Assembly (NCBI GenBank): GCA_964596645.1
Contig: CAZQVB010000012.1
Location: 1 to 64,000, forward strand
DNA length: 64,000 nucleotides
DNA from: CAVQEK01 sp964596645
GTDB lineage: Bacteria > Bacteroidota > Bacteroidia > Cytophagales > Cyclobacteriaceae
Direction of reading: 5' to 3'
Below are positions 7,849 through 22,800 of the stretch, in pieces. The notes under the pieces were generated by a model. That model was not told where the DNA came from, did no database searches, and saw only the letters and a list, made by a program, of their open reading frames with translations. The position numbers were made by a program, and so were the translations under genes. The stretch's first letter is position 1. Every line of letters begins with the position of its first letter.

Positions 7849-10800
7849 TCCTTCCGATCACTTCAATGCCATCTTTATACGCTAACCGTCAGGTATTACA
7901 CTAAGGCACGTACAAGCACTAATTATCGGCTAAAAAAAAGCTAATGCTCCTAGGGAGTTCACTTCATATTTGACTCTATGTAGCTGAAGCCTATATTTTT
8001 CTATGCCGGATTTTGACAAAATAGACAGTGTAATTGTAACCTATTTGGCAGGCACGGCCAATATTGAGGAAGTGATTCTGTTGAGAAAATGGCTTGATGT
8101 ATCCCCCGAGCATAGGGCGCAGTTCAGCACGATAAAATCATATTGGCAAACACGACAGCTAAAGGTAGAGGCTAACGAATGGCCTTCAGCATTTGAGCGG
8201 CTGCAGCACAAAATAAAATCGGAAGTAGTGGCTGGCTATCCTTTGGCTGCAAATAAACCTAAAAGTAGAGTTCGCTATTGGCGTATATCAGTCGGCATAG
8301 CAGCAGGCTTTATTCTGATTGCATTGGCTGTTGCCTGGCCTGATTTGAAAAAAAGCCCTGTAAATGATCCTCAGGCATCAACGGCAAGCAGTGTCATCAA
8401 GCAGAACCCGGCCGGCCAGAAATCACGGATTGCTCTGCCCGACGGTTCCGTCATTTATCTCAATTCTTTATCATCAGTGGAGTATCCCGAACGATTCAGC
8501 AATACACTCCGGCAAGTACGCCTGGTAGGGGAAGCATACTTCGAAATTGCAAGAGATACTGCCAGACCTTTTTATGTATATACCGATCATTTCGATGTGC
8601 AGGTAACGGGTACTAGTTTCAACCTCACTGCATATAAAACCGACAGTGAACCCAGCATTACGCTGGTGGAAGGCAGCGTAATGGTGCATGTAGCCGATCA
8701 ATCAGACATATCACTATCGCCCGGACAGCAACTCAGCTATCACACAAAAACTAATGAGGTGAAGACGGCCGCAATCAATACCAGTATTGCCACCGCCTGG
8801 AAAGATGGCATTATGGTGTTTGAACAGACATCGTTCGCTGAATTGAAAGAGCGACTTGAGAATTGGTATGGGGTGAGAATATTGGTGGAAGGCAAGCCAC
8901 CAGAAGATTTTGTAGTACGCGGCAAATTCAAAAATGAATCATTGGACAACGTGCTGACCACATTTCAGTTTGCACGCCCTTTTCAATATCAAATAAAAGA
9001 CGATGACGTGATTATTTCATTTAAAAATGGACATGCCTATGAATAAGTGTAAAAGTAAACCCGGGGTGTGAAAACGCCCCGGGTAAGTCATTCCTACGAT
9101 AGCAAACAGCCATTTGACTATCGCATGCGGAACTAAACAATGTAGAATTACAATTCTTGAAAATTATGAAAAAAAAACTACTCAGACTGTTTGCTATGGT
9201 CTCAAAATTCACATTATACGGCGCCCTGTTGCAGTGTATATTCCTCAACCTTGGGTTGGCCTATGAAAGCAATGCTCAGAATATTTCGAGCGTAAAGGAG
9301 GTAGAAGTTGAAGTTGAATTTCATCAGTCCAACCTCCATGAGGTGGTTGCTCAGATTGAATCCCAAACCGGGTTTGAGTTTATTTATTTTGTATCTGACT
9401 TCAATAAGAAAAGCGGGTTCAGCCTGAACCGTCAGAAGATCACTGTGGCTGATTTGCTCTTGAGGCTATCGGAAAATTACCAGGTAGCGTTCAGGCAGGT
9501 GAACAACAGCATCACCATCAAAAACCTCGACAACCGGGAGAAAGGCCGCGGCAATTCCCTGGAAATCATTATCGACGGCATTACCATCACCGGGCGCATT
9601 ACATCTGCAGAAGACAACGATGGCCTGCCGGGTGTGAACGTAATAGTGCAGGGAACAAGCCAGGGCACAGTGACTGACCTTGATGGCATGTACAGCATAG
9701 ATGTGCCCGACGAGCAAACGATATTGGTCTTTAGTTCAGTCGGCTTTGTATCAGAAGAGGTAGCGGTAGGCAACAGGACGGTCATCGACCTGGTACTGAT
9801 GCCAGACCTGAAAGCCCTGGAAGAAATAGTAGTGGTGGGCTACGGCACACAAAAGAAGATAGACCTTACCGGTGCTGTAGTATCTGTAAAAGCTGAGGAC
9901 CTTGAAAATCAGGGGCCAAAGATGAACGTGCTGGAAACAGTGCTCGGCCTCACACCTGGCCTCAATCTATCCCTGAACAGCAATACGGCAGATCAGGAAT
10001 CCGTGAACATTCAGATCAGAGGCCGTAACTCCATCACCGCCAGCAATACGCCGCTCATTGTGCTGGATGGCGTGCCTTATGTGGGTGGACTCAACGAGCT
10101 GAATCAAAACGATATAGCCTCCATCGATGTACTGAAAGATGCCTCATCCATAGCTATTTACGGAGCCAGAGGCTCAAATGGCGTCATCCTAATCACCACC
10201 AAAAAAGGAAAAGCCGGCAGGCCACGCGTGAGCTACGACGGCAGCGTTGGGTTTAAAGAAATATACAATGTGCCCGACCTGATGAACGGCCAGGAACACT
10301 GGGACTACACCGTGGAGCGGTATGGTGAAGCAACTGCCGCCGCCTACCCTACCCGGCTGGAAAACTACGAAGCAGGCAATAGCACCGACTGGATAGACCT
10401 GGCCACCCGCCGTGGCACCCAGATGAGGCACAATGTGAAACTGGACGGAGGCAGCGAACGCATGACCTACTTTGTATCCGGCACCTATACCGATGTGGAA
10501 GGCATAGCCGAAGGCGACGACTTCGAACAATATACATTTAGAACAAACCTTACTTTCGATGTGGCCGACTGGCTCACCATTGGTACCAATTCGCAGTATT
10601 CAGATCAAGATCTGTCGGGACTGGCGGCCAATTTCAATCAGGCTTTTTTCCTCATTCCACTGATCAACGCGTACGAAGAGGACGGATCTATCGCGCTTTA
10701 TCCCTGGCCTGAAGAGCCCGTATTTCAAAATCCGCTTTCCAATCTCAACGTACTCGACGAGCATTATAAACGTACCTTGTTTTCTAACAACTATCTGCAG

Positions 10801-13800
10801 ATTGACTTCCCATTCGTGCCTGGTCTTTCTTACAAGCTGAATACCGGCTTCACTTTTACCGATACAAATATTGGGCGATACTGGGGGCCCACCACCGTAG
10901 TTGGGTTTGAAAACAATGGTCAGTCGTATACAGAGAACTCCAGTGTGCAAGACCGGCTGATTGAAAACCTGCTGATCTATAATAAGAGCTGGGGCAAGCA
11001 TAACCTGAACGTGACAGCGCTGTACAGCACGCAATCATACTCTTTTGAAGAGCGCACACTTACAGCCCGCGATTTTCCTACCAACGTGCTCACGTGGTAT
11101 CAGCCCAATGTGGCCGCGGTGTCTGAACCCAACAACAGTTTCTTGGAGCAGAAGTACCAAAGCCAGATGGGCCGGGTCAACTATAACTATAATAGTCGCT
11201 ACCTCATCACCCTTACCGCGCGCAGAGATGGATACTCTGCATTTGGCAAGGACAGAAAGTACGGCACATTCCCCTCTGTGGCTGTAGGTTGGAACATGGG
11301 TGACGAGCCGTTTATGTCTGGCCTCACATGGCTCGACCAATTGAAGGTGCGTGGCTCAATCGGGCAAAATGGCAACCAGGCAGTGAGCCCTTACCTCACG
11401 CTGGCCGGCCTGGGGCAGAGCAACTACCTCATGGGCCCCAACGGCGACCAGACTGCTCCTGGCTATGCACCCGATCGGCTGGCATCTCCAGAGTTGGGCT
11501 GGGAGACATCCACCTCCTGGAATGCCGGTATAGACATGGTCATGTTCAATGGCCGACTGCAGTCATCCATTGATTACTACAATACTAATACCACCGACCT
11601 GTTGCTTTTCCGGCGCATATCGCCTGTTCACGGTATCCCCAATGTGACCCAAAATATAGGAGAAACTAAGAATGAGGGTTTGGAATTCAACATTACCTCC
11701 ATAAACGTGGCTCAGGACGATTTTCAATGGACCACCAACTTCAACTTTGCCTACAACAGAAACGAGATATTGGATCTTTATGGCAATGGTCAGGATGATG
11801 TTGCCAGTGGTTGGTTTATAGGCAAATCGATAGATGCCAACTTCGGTTATGTATTCGACGGTGTATGGCAGGAAGGCGATGATATCGACAATTCCACTCA
11901 GCCCAATGCACTGCCCGGCGATGTGAAGGTACGCGATGTGAACGGTGACGGCGTTATTGGCCCCGATGATCGCGACTTTATGGGCCACTCCAACCCTAGA
12001 TATACCGCCGGCCTCACCAATACGCTGAGCTACAAAAATTTCACCCTGAGCTTTATATTCTTCACCCAGCAAGGGGCTACCCGCGTGAATCCTCTCTGGG
12101 ATACCGACCTGGTATGGTCAGATGTGCGGAGAAACAGCATAAACCTCAACAATTGGAGTGAAAGCAACCCGACCAATGAGTACCCTGCCAACAGGGATGG
12201 CACCAATCCGTTTGAGCTGCGATTCTATCAAGATGCCAGCTTTGTGCGCCTTCGCGATATAACCCTCGGGTACAGCTTCGACAATGCGCTGAGCGAAAAT
12301 ATAGGCTTGAGCCAGCTAAGATTATACGCCAACGTGCGCAATGCGCTCACCTTCACCAGCTGGGAAGGCCTTGACCCTGAACTGTCGGAACAACGTGGAA
12401 TACCCATCGACAGAACCTTCTCATTGGGCCTCAACTTTTCATTTTAACCCGTTACGAATATGAAATCAATATATATAGCATTTAGCCTTTCGCTCTTCAT
12501 GATGTTTTCATGCAACGAGAGCGATTTCCTGGAGGAAGTTCCCCGCGACCAGTTAACCCCGGAAAATTTGTACAGTGAGCCTGAGGGTTTTGAAAATGGC
12601 CTGAACGGGCTATACGCATTAGTTCGTCAGGAGCGCGATGAAACCGGTGGCAGACAGCCTGGTATGCTTTGGTGGTCGAGCACCGACAACAGTTACAATC
12701 CTGTCTTCAACTCGCCTGACCTGCCCTACCTTCAATGGGGCGAATTCAATAACTCTACCGTGGGCTTGTACTCCGACGTGTGGGCCTGGCTGTACAGTAC
12801 CATCAACGCCGCCAATACCATCATTACCCGTGCAGACAACCCGGAAATCGATTGGGAAAGCGAGGATCAGAAGAATGCCGTGCTGGCACAGGCCCGGCTG
12901 ATCAGGTCCTGGGCATATCGTCACCTGATCAACCTGTGGGGCGATGTGCCCCTGGTAGAAATAGAGTCGACCGGTAGCAACATACGCACCGACTGGGATC
13001 GTGCCCCAATAGAAGACGTAATGGCATTTATGGAAGCAGACTGGCTTTTTGCAGAGCAGCACCTGCCTGCACTGCACACCACCCCTGGCCGGCTCAACAA
13101 GACCGTGGCTCAGCATTACCTGGCCGAGTTGTATCTGATGATGGATGAACCCGCAAAAGCGGAACAAAAAGCACAAGCGGCCATCGATAATCCCAACTTT
13201 AGGCTCATTACCGAGCGGTATGGTGTAAATGCCAACAAGCCCGGTGTGCCGTTTATGGATCAGTTTTACAATGGCAACGTCTTTTATAACCAGGGCAATA
13301 CAGAAGCACTGTGGACTCTCCTGAACGAACGCAACGTAATAGGAGGCTCAGACTTCAATCATATGCGACGTACATGGCTGCTGTGGTATTGGAGAAATAG
13401 CGGCATAGACCTGAGCCCCGAAAGAGGCAGGGGCATAGGCTGGTTGGGCTTCACCAAGTTTGCGCTCGACCTCTACGAAGAGGGCGACGACAGGGGATCT
13501 GCACATGCCATACACCGCTACCTGATCAAAAACAATGGCGATACGCTCTTTACCACCACAGACCCAGCCAAATTTTTGGGTGTCGGGCCGGCTGGCCTGG
13601 AACCCAACAGGCCCAACAACTGGCCCGCTACACGCAAATGGGACGATGGTATAGAAGAAATACTCAACGACGCGGCCGGTTATAAAGACCAGCCCTACCT
13701 GAGGCTGGCAGAAACCTACCTGCTTCTGGCTGAGGCGCAGTACAAACAAGATAAAGTAGACGAAGCAGCCGAAACGCTCAACGTATTGAGGAGACGGGCC

Positions 13801-16800
13801 AATGCCTCAGAAATAACCGCTGCTGACGTAAGCATAGATTTTATACTCGATGAGCGCTCTCGGGAGTTGTTTTCCGAGGAAAACAGGCGTTACACGCTGC
13901 TGCGCTTAGGCAAATGGATAGAACGCACTCAGGCCCACAACCATCAGACGGGCGAGTACATTACAGAGAGGGACAGATTGTATCCCATACCACAACCTGT
14001 AATCGATGCCAACCTCGATCTGGTATTTCCACAAAATCCCGGATACTAGAGATTGGTTTTATAAATGCCAAAGAGCCACAGTGCAATCTGCGCTGTGGCT
14101 CAATTGGTTTTTTCAGTCGTTTAGAAACTTAAACTAATTTACGGACTGCCCCTTCCCTTCCGTCAAAGTCTGACAGATCGTGTCGCAAGGGAAAGTTTGT
14201 GGATAATGCCTCTGAAATGAATGTCAAATATTAGATTGTAAGCAGAATGTTTCGATCAAATACCTACAATAAAGTTTTACACATGAGTAGCTCGAATAGC
14301 ATCATCAATAAAATCACCATCATCCTTTTCGTCTTCATCTGCGGGCTGGCCGGCTGCCAAAACGCCCAAGAAAAAAGCCCCCCGGAAAATATCCCCAACC
14401 TCATCAGCTTCTGGGATTTTCAAGAGCACGATGGCGGTGACCTCACCAGCAAAGGGGCACATCAGTATACACTACAAGAAATGAACGGGCCCATTGCTCG
14501 TGCTGATGAGGGTGTGTTTGGCGATCAGGCACTGAAAATTGATCGCGGGCAATGGCTGCGCATCAAGCGAGAAGAATGCCCGGCGCTCATACTTCAGGGC
14601 CGGCAGGAAGTGACCATGGTGGCCTGGATTCAGCGGGGTGTGGATGTGCACTGGCAGTATATAGCCGGTGTGTGGAATGAACGGGACTCGGCCCGGCAGT
14701 ATGCCTTATTTACGAGTGGTCATAAACAAACCGACTACACCACCCTGACGCGTACCGATGCCGAGCACCAGCCACACGGCTATGTGTCTGATGTGGGTGG
14801 CGCTACAGAAGACAGGCCGTGGTGCTTTTCCTATGCTACAGGAGGCACTACCCTGCAAAAAGGCCAATGGTACATGATCGCCTACACCTACGACCACGAG
14901 GCGATACGCGTGTACACCAATGGTGAATTGGATGAGAATAGCAACTACAACCCCTTCTATTGGGATAAACCCATCTTTGATGGTGCCGACCGGGGTGCCG
15001 ACTTTACGGTAGCGCAGCGTGGAGTGCATTCATGGCCCGACTACCCTGAAGGAACACCCGGCAACAAAGTAGGCTTTGGCGGTATATTGGGCGGATTGGC
15101 TGTGTATGACCGTGCACTCACCGCACAAGAAATTAGTGATCTGTATACGGCCACCCGTGCTCAGTAGGCAGGTTAATGAGCAATTTTTATTTTATAAACT
15201 TCTTACTAAACATCCCTCATGAAGAAGATTTTTGCCCTTGTTGTTTTTTTAGCGGCTTTGCAAGCCTGCAATGAAAAAGTGCCGGAAGAAATTGGAGTGC
15301 CGGGCCTGGTATGCTTTTGGGATTTCCAGGGCGACAATGACGAGCATCTTGTGAGCAAGGGGCCTTATCGCTACACGCTGCAGGAAATGAACGGCCCTAT
15401 ACAGCTCAATGAAGATGGCATATTCGGTCCGGCAGCCTTGCAGATAAACAGGGGCCAGTGGTTGCGAATAAAGCGCGAAGACTGCCCTGCACTCAACATA
15501 CATGGGCAGCAGCAAGTGACCGTGCTGGCCTGGATAAGCCGCCAAACAAAAAATCACTGGCAGTACATAGCGGGTATGTGGAATGAGCGCGATTCCTTAA
15601 GGCAATACGCATTATTTACATGCGGCCACAGACAAACCGACTACACCACCCTCACCCGCATTGAGGCCAACTACCAGCCCCATGGCTACGTCTCTGACGT
15701 AGGTGGCGCCACAGCCGACAGGCCATTTTGTTTCTCCTACGCCACTGGCGGCACTACCCTCGACTTGAATGCCTGGTACATGATCGCCTACACCTACGAC
15801 CAGGAGGCCATACGCGTATATACCAATGGCGAGCTCGATGAAAATGGCAACTACAACCCCTTCTATTGGAACAAACCCATCTTCGATGGTGGCATGGGAG
15901 GGTCTGACTTTACGGTAGCTCAGCGCGCGTTGCCCAAGTGGCCCGGCTATCCGGAGGTAGAGGAGCCAACCCATCCGGAAGGTTTCGGCGGTATATTGGG
16001 CGGCTTGGCCGTATACGACCGCGCCCTTTCTGCTGAAGAGATCAGCGCCATATACGATGTCACCATGGGTGGTGATTTACAGTAGATAGCCAGAAACCGT
16101 GGTATTGCGGAGGCTCCCTGCCGCACACGCACAAAAGAATAGTCTGAGGTAGAGCCATCACTTATGTTCATGTAAGTTATTGCGCAAAATAAAATTTTGC
16201 TGTACCGGCCTGAGCAAATCCTTTCGCTATTTTTGCCGATTCATTACTATCCAGACAATTCATCATTTCAGTGAGCAAAATCCTTATAACCGGAGCGGCC
16301 GGCTTCATAGGCTATCATGTAGCGCAGCGAATGTTGCAGGATGGCTGGCAAGTAGTCGGGCTGGACAATCTCAACGATTACTACGATGTATCATTGAAAA
16401 AGTCCCGGCTCCAGCTGCTCCAAAGCAATGCGCATTTTTCTTTTCACCAATGTGATCTGGAGGATAAGGCAGCCGTCGATGGGATCTTTCAAAACAACAA
16501 CATTGAATACGTCATCAACCTGGCGGCCCAGGCCGGGGTACGGTATTCCATTCAAAATCCATACGCCTACACTTCCAGCAATGTTATCGGGTTTCTAAAC
16601 ATACTGGAGGCAGTGAGGCACAGAGATGTAAAACATCTGATCTATGCCTCGTCGAGCTCGGTGTATGGCGCCAATACCAAAATGCCTTTTTCTGTTCACG
16701 ACAACGTAGACCATCCGATCTCGCTGTACGCCGCCACCAAAAAGGCCAATGAGCTCATGGCCCACACCTACTCCACTCTGTATGGCATACCCACTACGGG

Positions 16801-19800
16801 CTTGCGGTTTTTTACAGTATACGGCCCCTGGGGGCGCCCCGATATGGCATTATTTCTATTTACCAAAGCCATACTCGAAGGTAAGCCAATCGACGTTTAC
16901 AACCATGGCCGCATGAAAAGGGACTTTACTTATGTCGATGACATAGTGGAGGGCGTAGTGCGCCTTGTGACCCACGTGCCGGAGGCGCAGCCCGACTGGG
17001 ATGGTGCCAAACCAGACCCTTCTTTCAGCTTTGCGCCTTACAGGGTATACAATATTGGCAACAATGCACCGGTGGAGCTCATGCACTTTATAGAGGTATT
17101 AGAAAAAAAATTGGGTAAATCGGCCACCAAAAATATGATGCCTTTGCAGGATGGCGACGTACCCGAAACCTATGCCGATGTAGCAGCACTGGAAAAGGCC
17201 GTTGGTTTCAAACCTGCCACCACCGTCGATACAGGCATTGGCCGATTTGTAGATTGGTACAAGCAATATTATTCCGTTTGATCTTAAATTCTGCCTCACG
17301 TTGAATATCCGTTTTGTTGAAGTTTTACTTCTCATCTTCCTCAGCCTCACATTCGTTTCACTATGCCATGCCCAGTTGCCTTCGGGCAGTGGCGCTGATA
17401 CGCGCGCTCTGGAGCAGCAGCTTCAAAATATGGACGCCGCACAGCTCAGCCGCATCAACATCGACGATATATCCGACGCTCAATTGCAGGCCATGCTGCT
17501 GCGCATGCAGGATGCTGGCTATACCCTATCTGACGTAGAGCTGGCCATGCGCGCACGTGGCATGTCGGAGGTACAGGTACAAAAGCTGAAAACACGCCTG
17601 CAAAAGCTGGGTACCAACCCGGCAAAACGTGGCGCTAAAGCTGGTGTTGACAGAATGCGATACGACAATAGCGCCCCTGAAAGAAATGACGATTGGCTGA
17701 TCACTGGTAAAGATTTGGAGATACAGGAAGAAGACAATGACAACATTGCCCTGCGAAGACAAATATTTGGCTACCATATCTTCAACTCCGAAGCGCTCAC
17801 CTTTGAACCAAACCTGAACATACCCACACCCGCCAACTACCAACTTGGCCCCGGCGATGAGATAATCATCGACGTGTGGGGCGCCTCCGAGCAGACGTAC
17901 ATGGAGAGCATTTCGCCCGATGGATATATTAAAATACCCGCCCTGGGCATGATCTATCTCAATGGTATGACCATGGAACAGGCGTCGGAAAGGGTGATCA
18001 GCCGCTTGTCTGAAATATACTCGGGGCTGCGCGGCAGCAGTCCCAACACCTATGCCCAGGTATCTCTCGGGCAGGTGCGCACCATCAAAGTGCACGTGAT
18101 CGGCGAGGCGGTGCGGCCCGGCTCTTTCGATGTGAGTTCGCTCTCGAAAGTGAGCCATGTGTTGTACCTCAGCAATGGCCCCAATGTGAATGGCTCCCTG
18201 AGGGCCATAGACGTAATACGCGACGACTCCGTGTTGGCCACCATCGACATTTATAACTTCCTTATCGGCGGCAAGCTCAATAATAACATTACGCTGCGCG
18301 ACAACGACATTGTACGCATACGGCCTTACATCGGGCGTGTAGAGGTAAATGGTGAAGTGAAACGCACAGGAATTTATGAAGTGAAAGAGGGTGAAACATT
18401 TGCTGACCTGCTCACCTTTGCCGGGGGTTTTACTGAAAACGCCTATAAAGCCCGCATCAAAGTGAGGCGCAACACGGGCAGCCAGAAAGAATTTCTGGAT
18501 GTGTCGGAAGAAAACTATGGCGATAGGCCCGTGCTGAACGGCGACGAGATACTGGTAGAAGGCATACTGGACCGGTACGCCAACAGGGTGCAGATCAAAG
18601 GAGCGGTATTCAGAGAGGGTGAATACGAACTAACCGATGGACTCACCGTAGCCGGCTTAATAGAAAAGGCCCAGGGCCTGCGTGGCGATGCCTTCATGGA
18701 GCGCGCTACCGTATACCGCTCAGAGCCCGACTATACCTACAGCGTGCAATCCTTTAACCTGCGCGACATCCTTAAAAACACGGAGAACGACGTGGCTTTG
18801 CAGCGGGAAGACATCGTGCACATATCGTCCATATACGACCTGTCGGATGAGCTGTATGTGAAAATCTACGGAGAGGTGAAGTCGGCAGGCTCCTACCCAT
18901 TCTACGAAAGTATGACCGTAGAAGACCTGATCATACAGGCGCAGGGGCTGCGGGAATCGGCATCGGGCTCACAGATAGAGATCGCCAGGAGAAATGACGC
19001 CGGGGAGAAATCGCCGAATAACATTGCTGAAATATTTGTGATCAGCATAGACAAAAACCTGGGCATGAGCCCTACCGACCAGCGCTTTGTGCTGCAACCA
19101 TTTGACTATGTATTTGTGCGCAAGGCGCCCGGCTATCAGCCACAGGTGACGGTGAAGGTGGAGGGCGAGGCGCGCTATCCCGGCGAATACGCACTGGAGA
19201 AAAAAGACGAGCGCATTTCCAACCTGTTGAAAAGATCGGGTGGCCTTACCGAAGAGGCCTTTCCCAGTGGGGCTACGTTGATCCGGCGCACAGAGTTCAA
19301 CCTGCCCGTCGCCGATGAAAAGCAACGCATGCAAAACCTGGTGTCTATTCTGGAGGATATGGAAAAAGAGCAGGAGAAAAATTTGTACGTAACCGGCTCG
19401 GAGGCGCAGATACTGCAGGAACAACGCCTGCGGGAGATTCGCGAAGCCCTGGCCTCTTACTCGGAGGCTATGGGCAACGCCGACATTGGCCGCGAAGGCC
19501 TCCGCATACGTCGCCAACGGCTGGAGCAACTCATACAACGCAATTCGCTGAGCCAGGAAACCAATCCGGAACAGTATCAATATGAAACCATCGGTATAGA
19601 GCTGGACAAGATCATTGCCAGCCCGGGCTCCAAATTCGATCTGATACTGCAAGACGGTGACATACTGTCGATACCTCGCGAGCTGGAAACAGTGCGGCTA
19701 AGGGGGGAATTTTTGTACCCCATCACGGTGCGGTACGACGGCAGCCTCACCTTCAAAAACTATGTATCGCGTGCCGGAGGGTTTACCGATGAAGCGCGCA

Positions 19801-22800
19801 GGCGAAAGTCGTATGTGCTCTACGCCAACGGGTCGGTAGACCGCACCACCAAATTCTTGTTTTGGAACGACTACCCGCCGATAGAGCCCGGCGCTGAGAT
19901 CATAGCGCCCCCAAAGCCGGAGCGCCGCGGGCTCAGCACCGGCGAAGTAGTAGCGCTCACCTCCGCCCTGGCCACTTTGGCCCTCACCATTGCTAACATT
20001 ATGAGGTAGAAGATGGGAGAACAACCACATACCGGTAAACCGCCCATTGCGGAAGTAGATTTTCGCAAATTGGCCGGTGCCGTTTATCGCGACCGCCAGA
20101 TCATATTTGTTTCAGTAGCTGTTTTCTTATTTTTTGGACTGCTTTTTCTGCTGATTCAGCGAAAAGAATATGAAGCCAACAGCAAGTTTCTTCCATATCA
20201 AGAAGGGGGCTTGGCGGGCAGCTTGGGCAGCCTGGGCTCACTCAGCGGGTTGGCTGGCCTTGCAGGTTTAAACCTTGACTTGTCTGGAAGCTCTGAAACG
20301 CTTAGCCCTGAACTCTACCCGCAACTCGTGCAAAGCCTGCCATATCTATTGGAAGCTTTGGAGAGCCCTGTATACAGCGCCAAATACGATACAGTGGTAT
20401 CATGTTCGTATTATTTGACGGAAATAGTGAGTCCTACTTTGCCCGGCATGCTGTATGATGCCGTGATGGAAATGAGTGGAGGAAGCAAAAAAGATCCAGA
20501 CTCTATGGTAAAGCCTGATAGTCTGATTGTTTCGCTCAGCAAGTCGGAGTACAAGCTGATCAAAAAATTTCGCAAGCGCGTCACCATTAATGTGGACAAG
20601 AAAACCGGCATGGTGGAGTTGATCTGCAGTCTGCCCGAAAAAAGGGCGGCAGCGGACCTCACCTCTAATTGTGTGAAAATTCTGCAAGAATACCTGACCA
20701 ATTTTAAGAACAAGAAGGCGAAAGAAACCTATGCATTTCTGGAACAGCGCTATCAAGAAGCACTGCTTGATTATGAAAATGCACGGCAAGCCCGGGCCGC
20801 CTTCTACGATCGCAACTATAACACCGTAAGCGCCAGGGCCAACATACAGAAAGAACAGCTGGACAATGAGTATAACCTGCGTTTTGAACTGTATACCAAT
20901 CTCTCCACTCAACTGGAAAAGGCGCGTTTTCAAGTCAAAGACCAAACACCGGTGTTTTCACTCGTAGAGCCGGTGCGGGTGCCAATCGAATCGAGCAATT
21001 TGCCTTGGGCACTAACTCTATTGATCGCGTTGCTGTCTGGTCTTATCATGGGCCTGATGGCCATGGCGTTTTACCGACTATTTTTACACCTGCGATCGGA
21101 AATAGCGTCGCAATGATCGCCCCATTGTTACAGCGCATTTTGGGAAATGATTATAAGGTGTTGGCCAAAAATCTGGCGCTGATTCTGTTGGGCGCATTTT
21201 TTCTTAAAGGCATTGCTTTTTTTTTAGTCCCGGTTTATACCCGCGTTCTTTCTCCATCGGCCTACGGTGTACTGGAGTACATCAATACTTATGTGATGAT
21301 CTTTAGCATCACACTTACCTTCGGCCTCGATCAAATCCTTTTTATAGAATATCACAAGACGGGTAGAAGTGGCCTCAAAGCTTTGGTCGACCGACTGACG
21401 ATGACCTACGTGCTGGTATCCACACCGTTGTTCCTGCTTTTTGGGTGCGGCATATATTTTTTTACTGATCTGATGCGCAACTATGGAATTTCCCTGTTGC
21501 TGTACGCCATCGCTATGACCGGTAGCTACCTGTTGTTTTTTCAGAACATGCTCTTCTCCTTTCTGAGGATCTCTCAAAAAATCACTCAACTTACCATGCT
21601 CAATGTCGGCATTGGCCTGGGCGTATTGCTGCTCAACGTTTGGCTTGTGCTTTATCTGCGTATGGGCATTACGGGCATTTTGCTTTCCATTTTATTGGTG
21701 ATGTGTTGCAGTACAATGGTGTGGTGGGCAGGTTATGCCAAAATGGCCCGTACGCCGCCGGCCTTGCCAGACATGCGGCAGATCAAGCCACTACTGCTCG
21801 ATAGCAGCCCCTTTATGCTCACATCCCTTGGGTATTGGTCGCTGAGCGGCCTGGACCGCTGGATCATCATAAGCCAGGCAGGAGAAGATGCCCTTGGGCT
21901 ATACTCTGTGGCCTACAAATTTTCTATGGTTTTTGAGGCCATTCTCATCAATCCGGTGTGGCAAGTGCTTAGCCCCTATTGGTTCAGGCAGTACAGCCAA
22001 AAGCGTTTCAACCAGCCCATCCTGAAAATAGCCCTCGTCACCATTATTCTTTTTTTATGTTTAGGCCTCCTCATGCAATGGGTGGCCGGCATGCTTATCG
22101 ATGCTCAATTTTATGCATCTCTTCCGCTTATACCTGTCCTCGTATCGAGTGTGGGCTTTTTTTTCATTGCGCAGATGGGAAGTAACCTGCTCAATTACCG
22201 AAAGAAAAAGCTATTGCTGCTCATTAATATTTTGTGCGTCGTTTTGATCAATATTGTGTTGAACCTTGTGCTGATTCCTCAGTGGGGTGTGATGGGAGCT
22301 GCAGTGGCATTTTTAATCAGCAACATGATATGGGCAGCACTTTCTATAGCACAAGAGCGGCGACTTAGGGTGGTACATTTGGATGATCGATGAACAAAGA
22401 CCCGGGAACAAGTAAATATAGAACAGCCATCGTGCTCGTGAACTGGCGTCAATACGCCCTTACGGAGCAGTGCCTGCAATCTTTGGCAGGTATAGAACAC
22501 AAGGCGTATGACCTATATGTGGTGGATAATGAATATGATGCAAAGCAATGGAAGTACATATGCGAGAAATTTCCTCACGTATATTGGTTTAATAGTAGCG
22601 AGAACCTAGGCTTTACCGGCGGCAACAACCTGGCGCTGAAAAAGCTGCTTGATAAAGATTATGATTTCGTGCTTCTGCTCAACAACGACACCCTGGTCAC
22701 TCCGGATTTTTTAACTCAAATGCTACGTGCTGCTCGTGAAAACCCAGAAGCCGGCGCTGTTGCGGCCAAGATTGTATATACTGCAGACCCGGCGAAGATA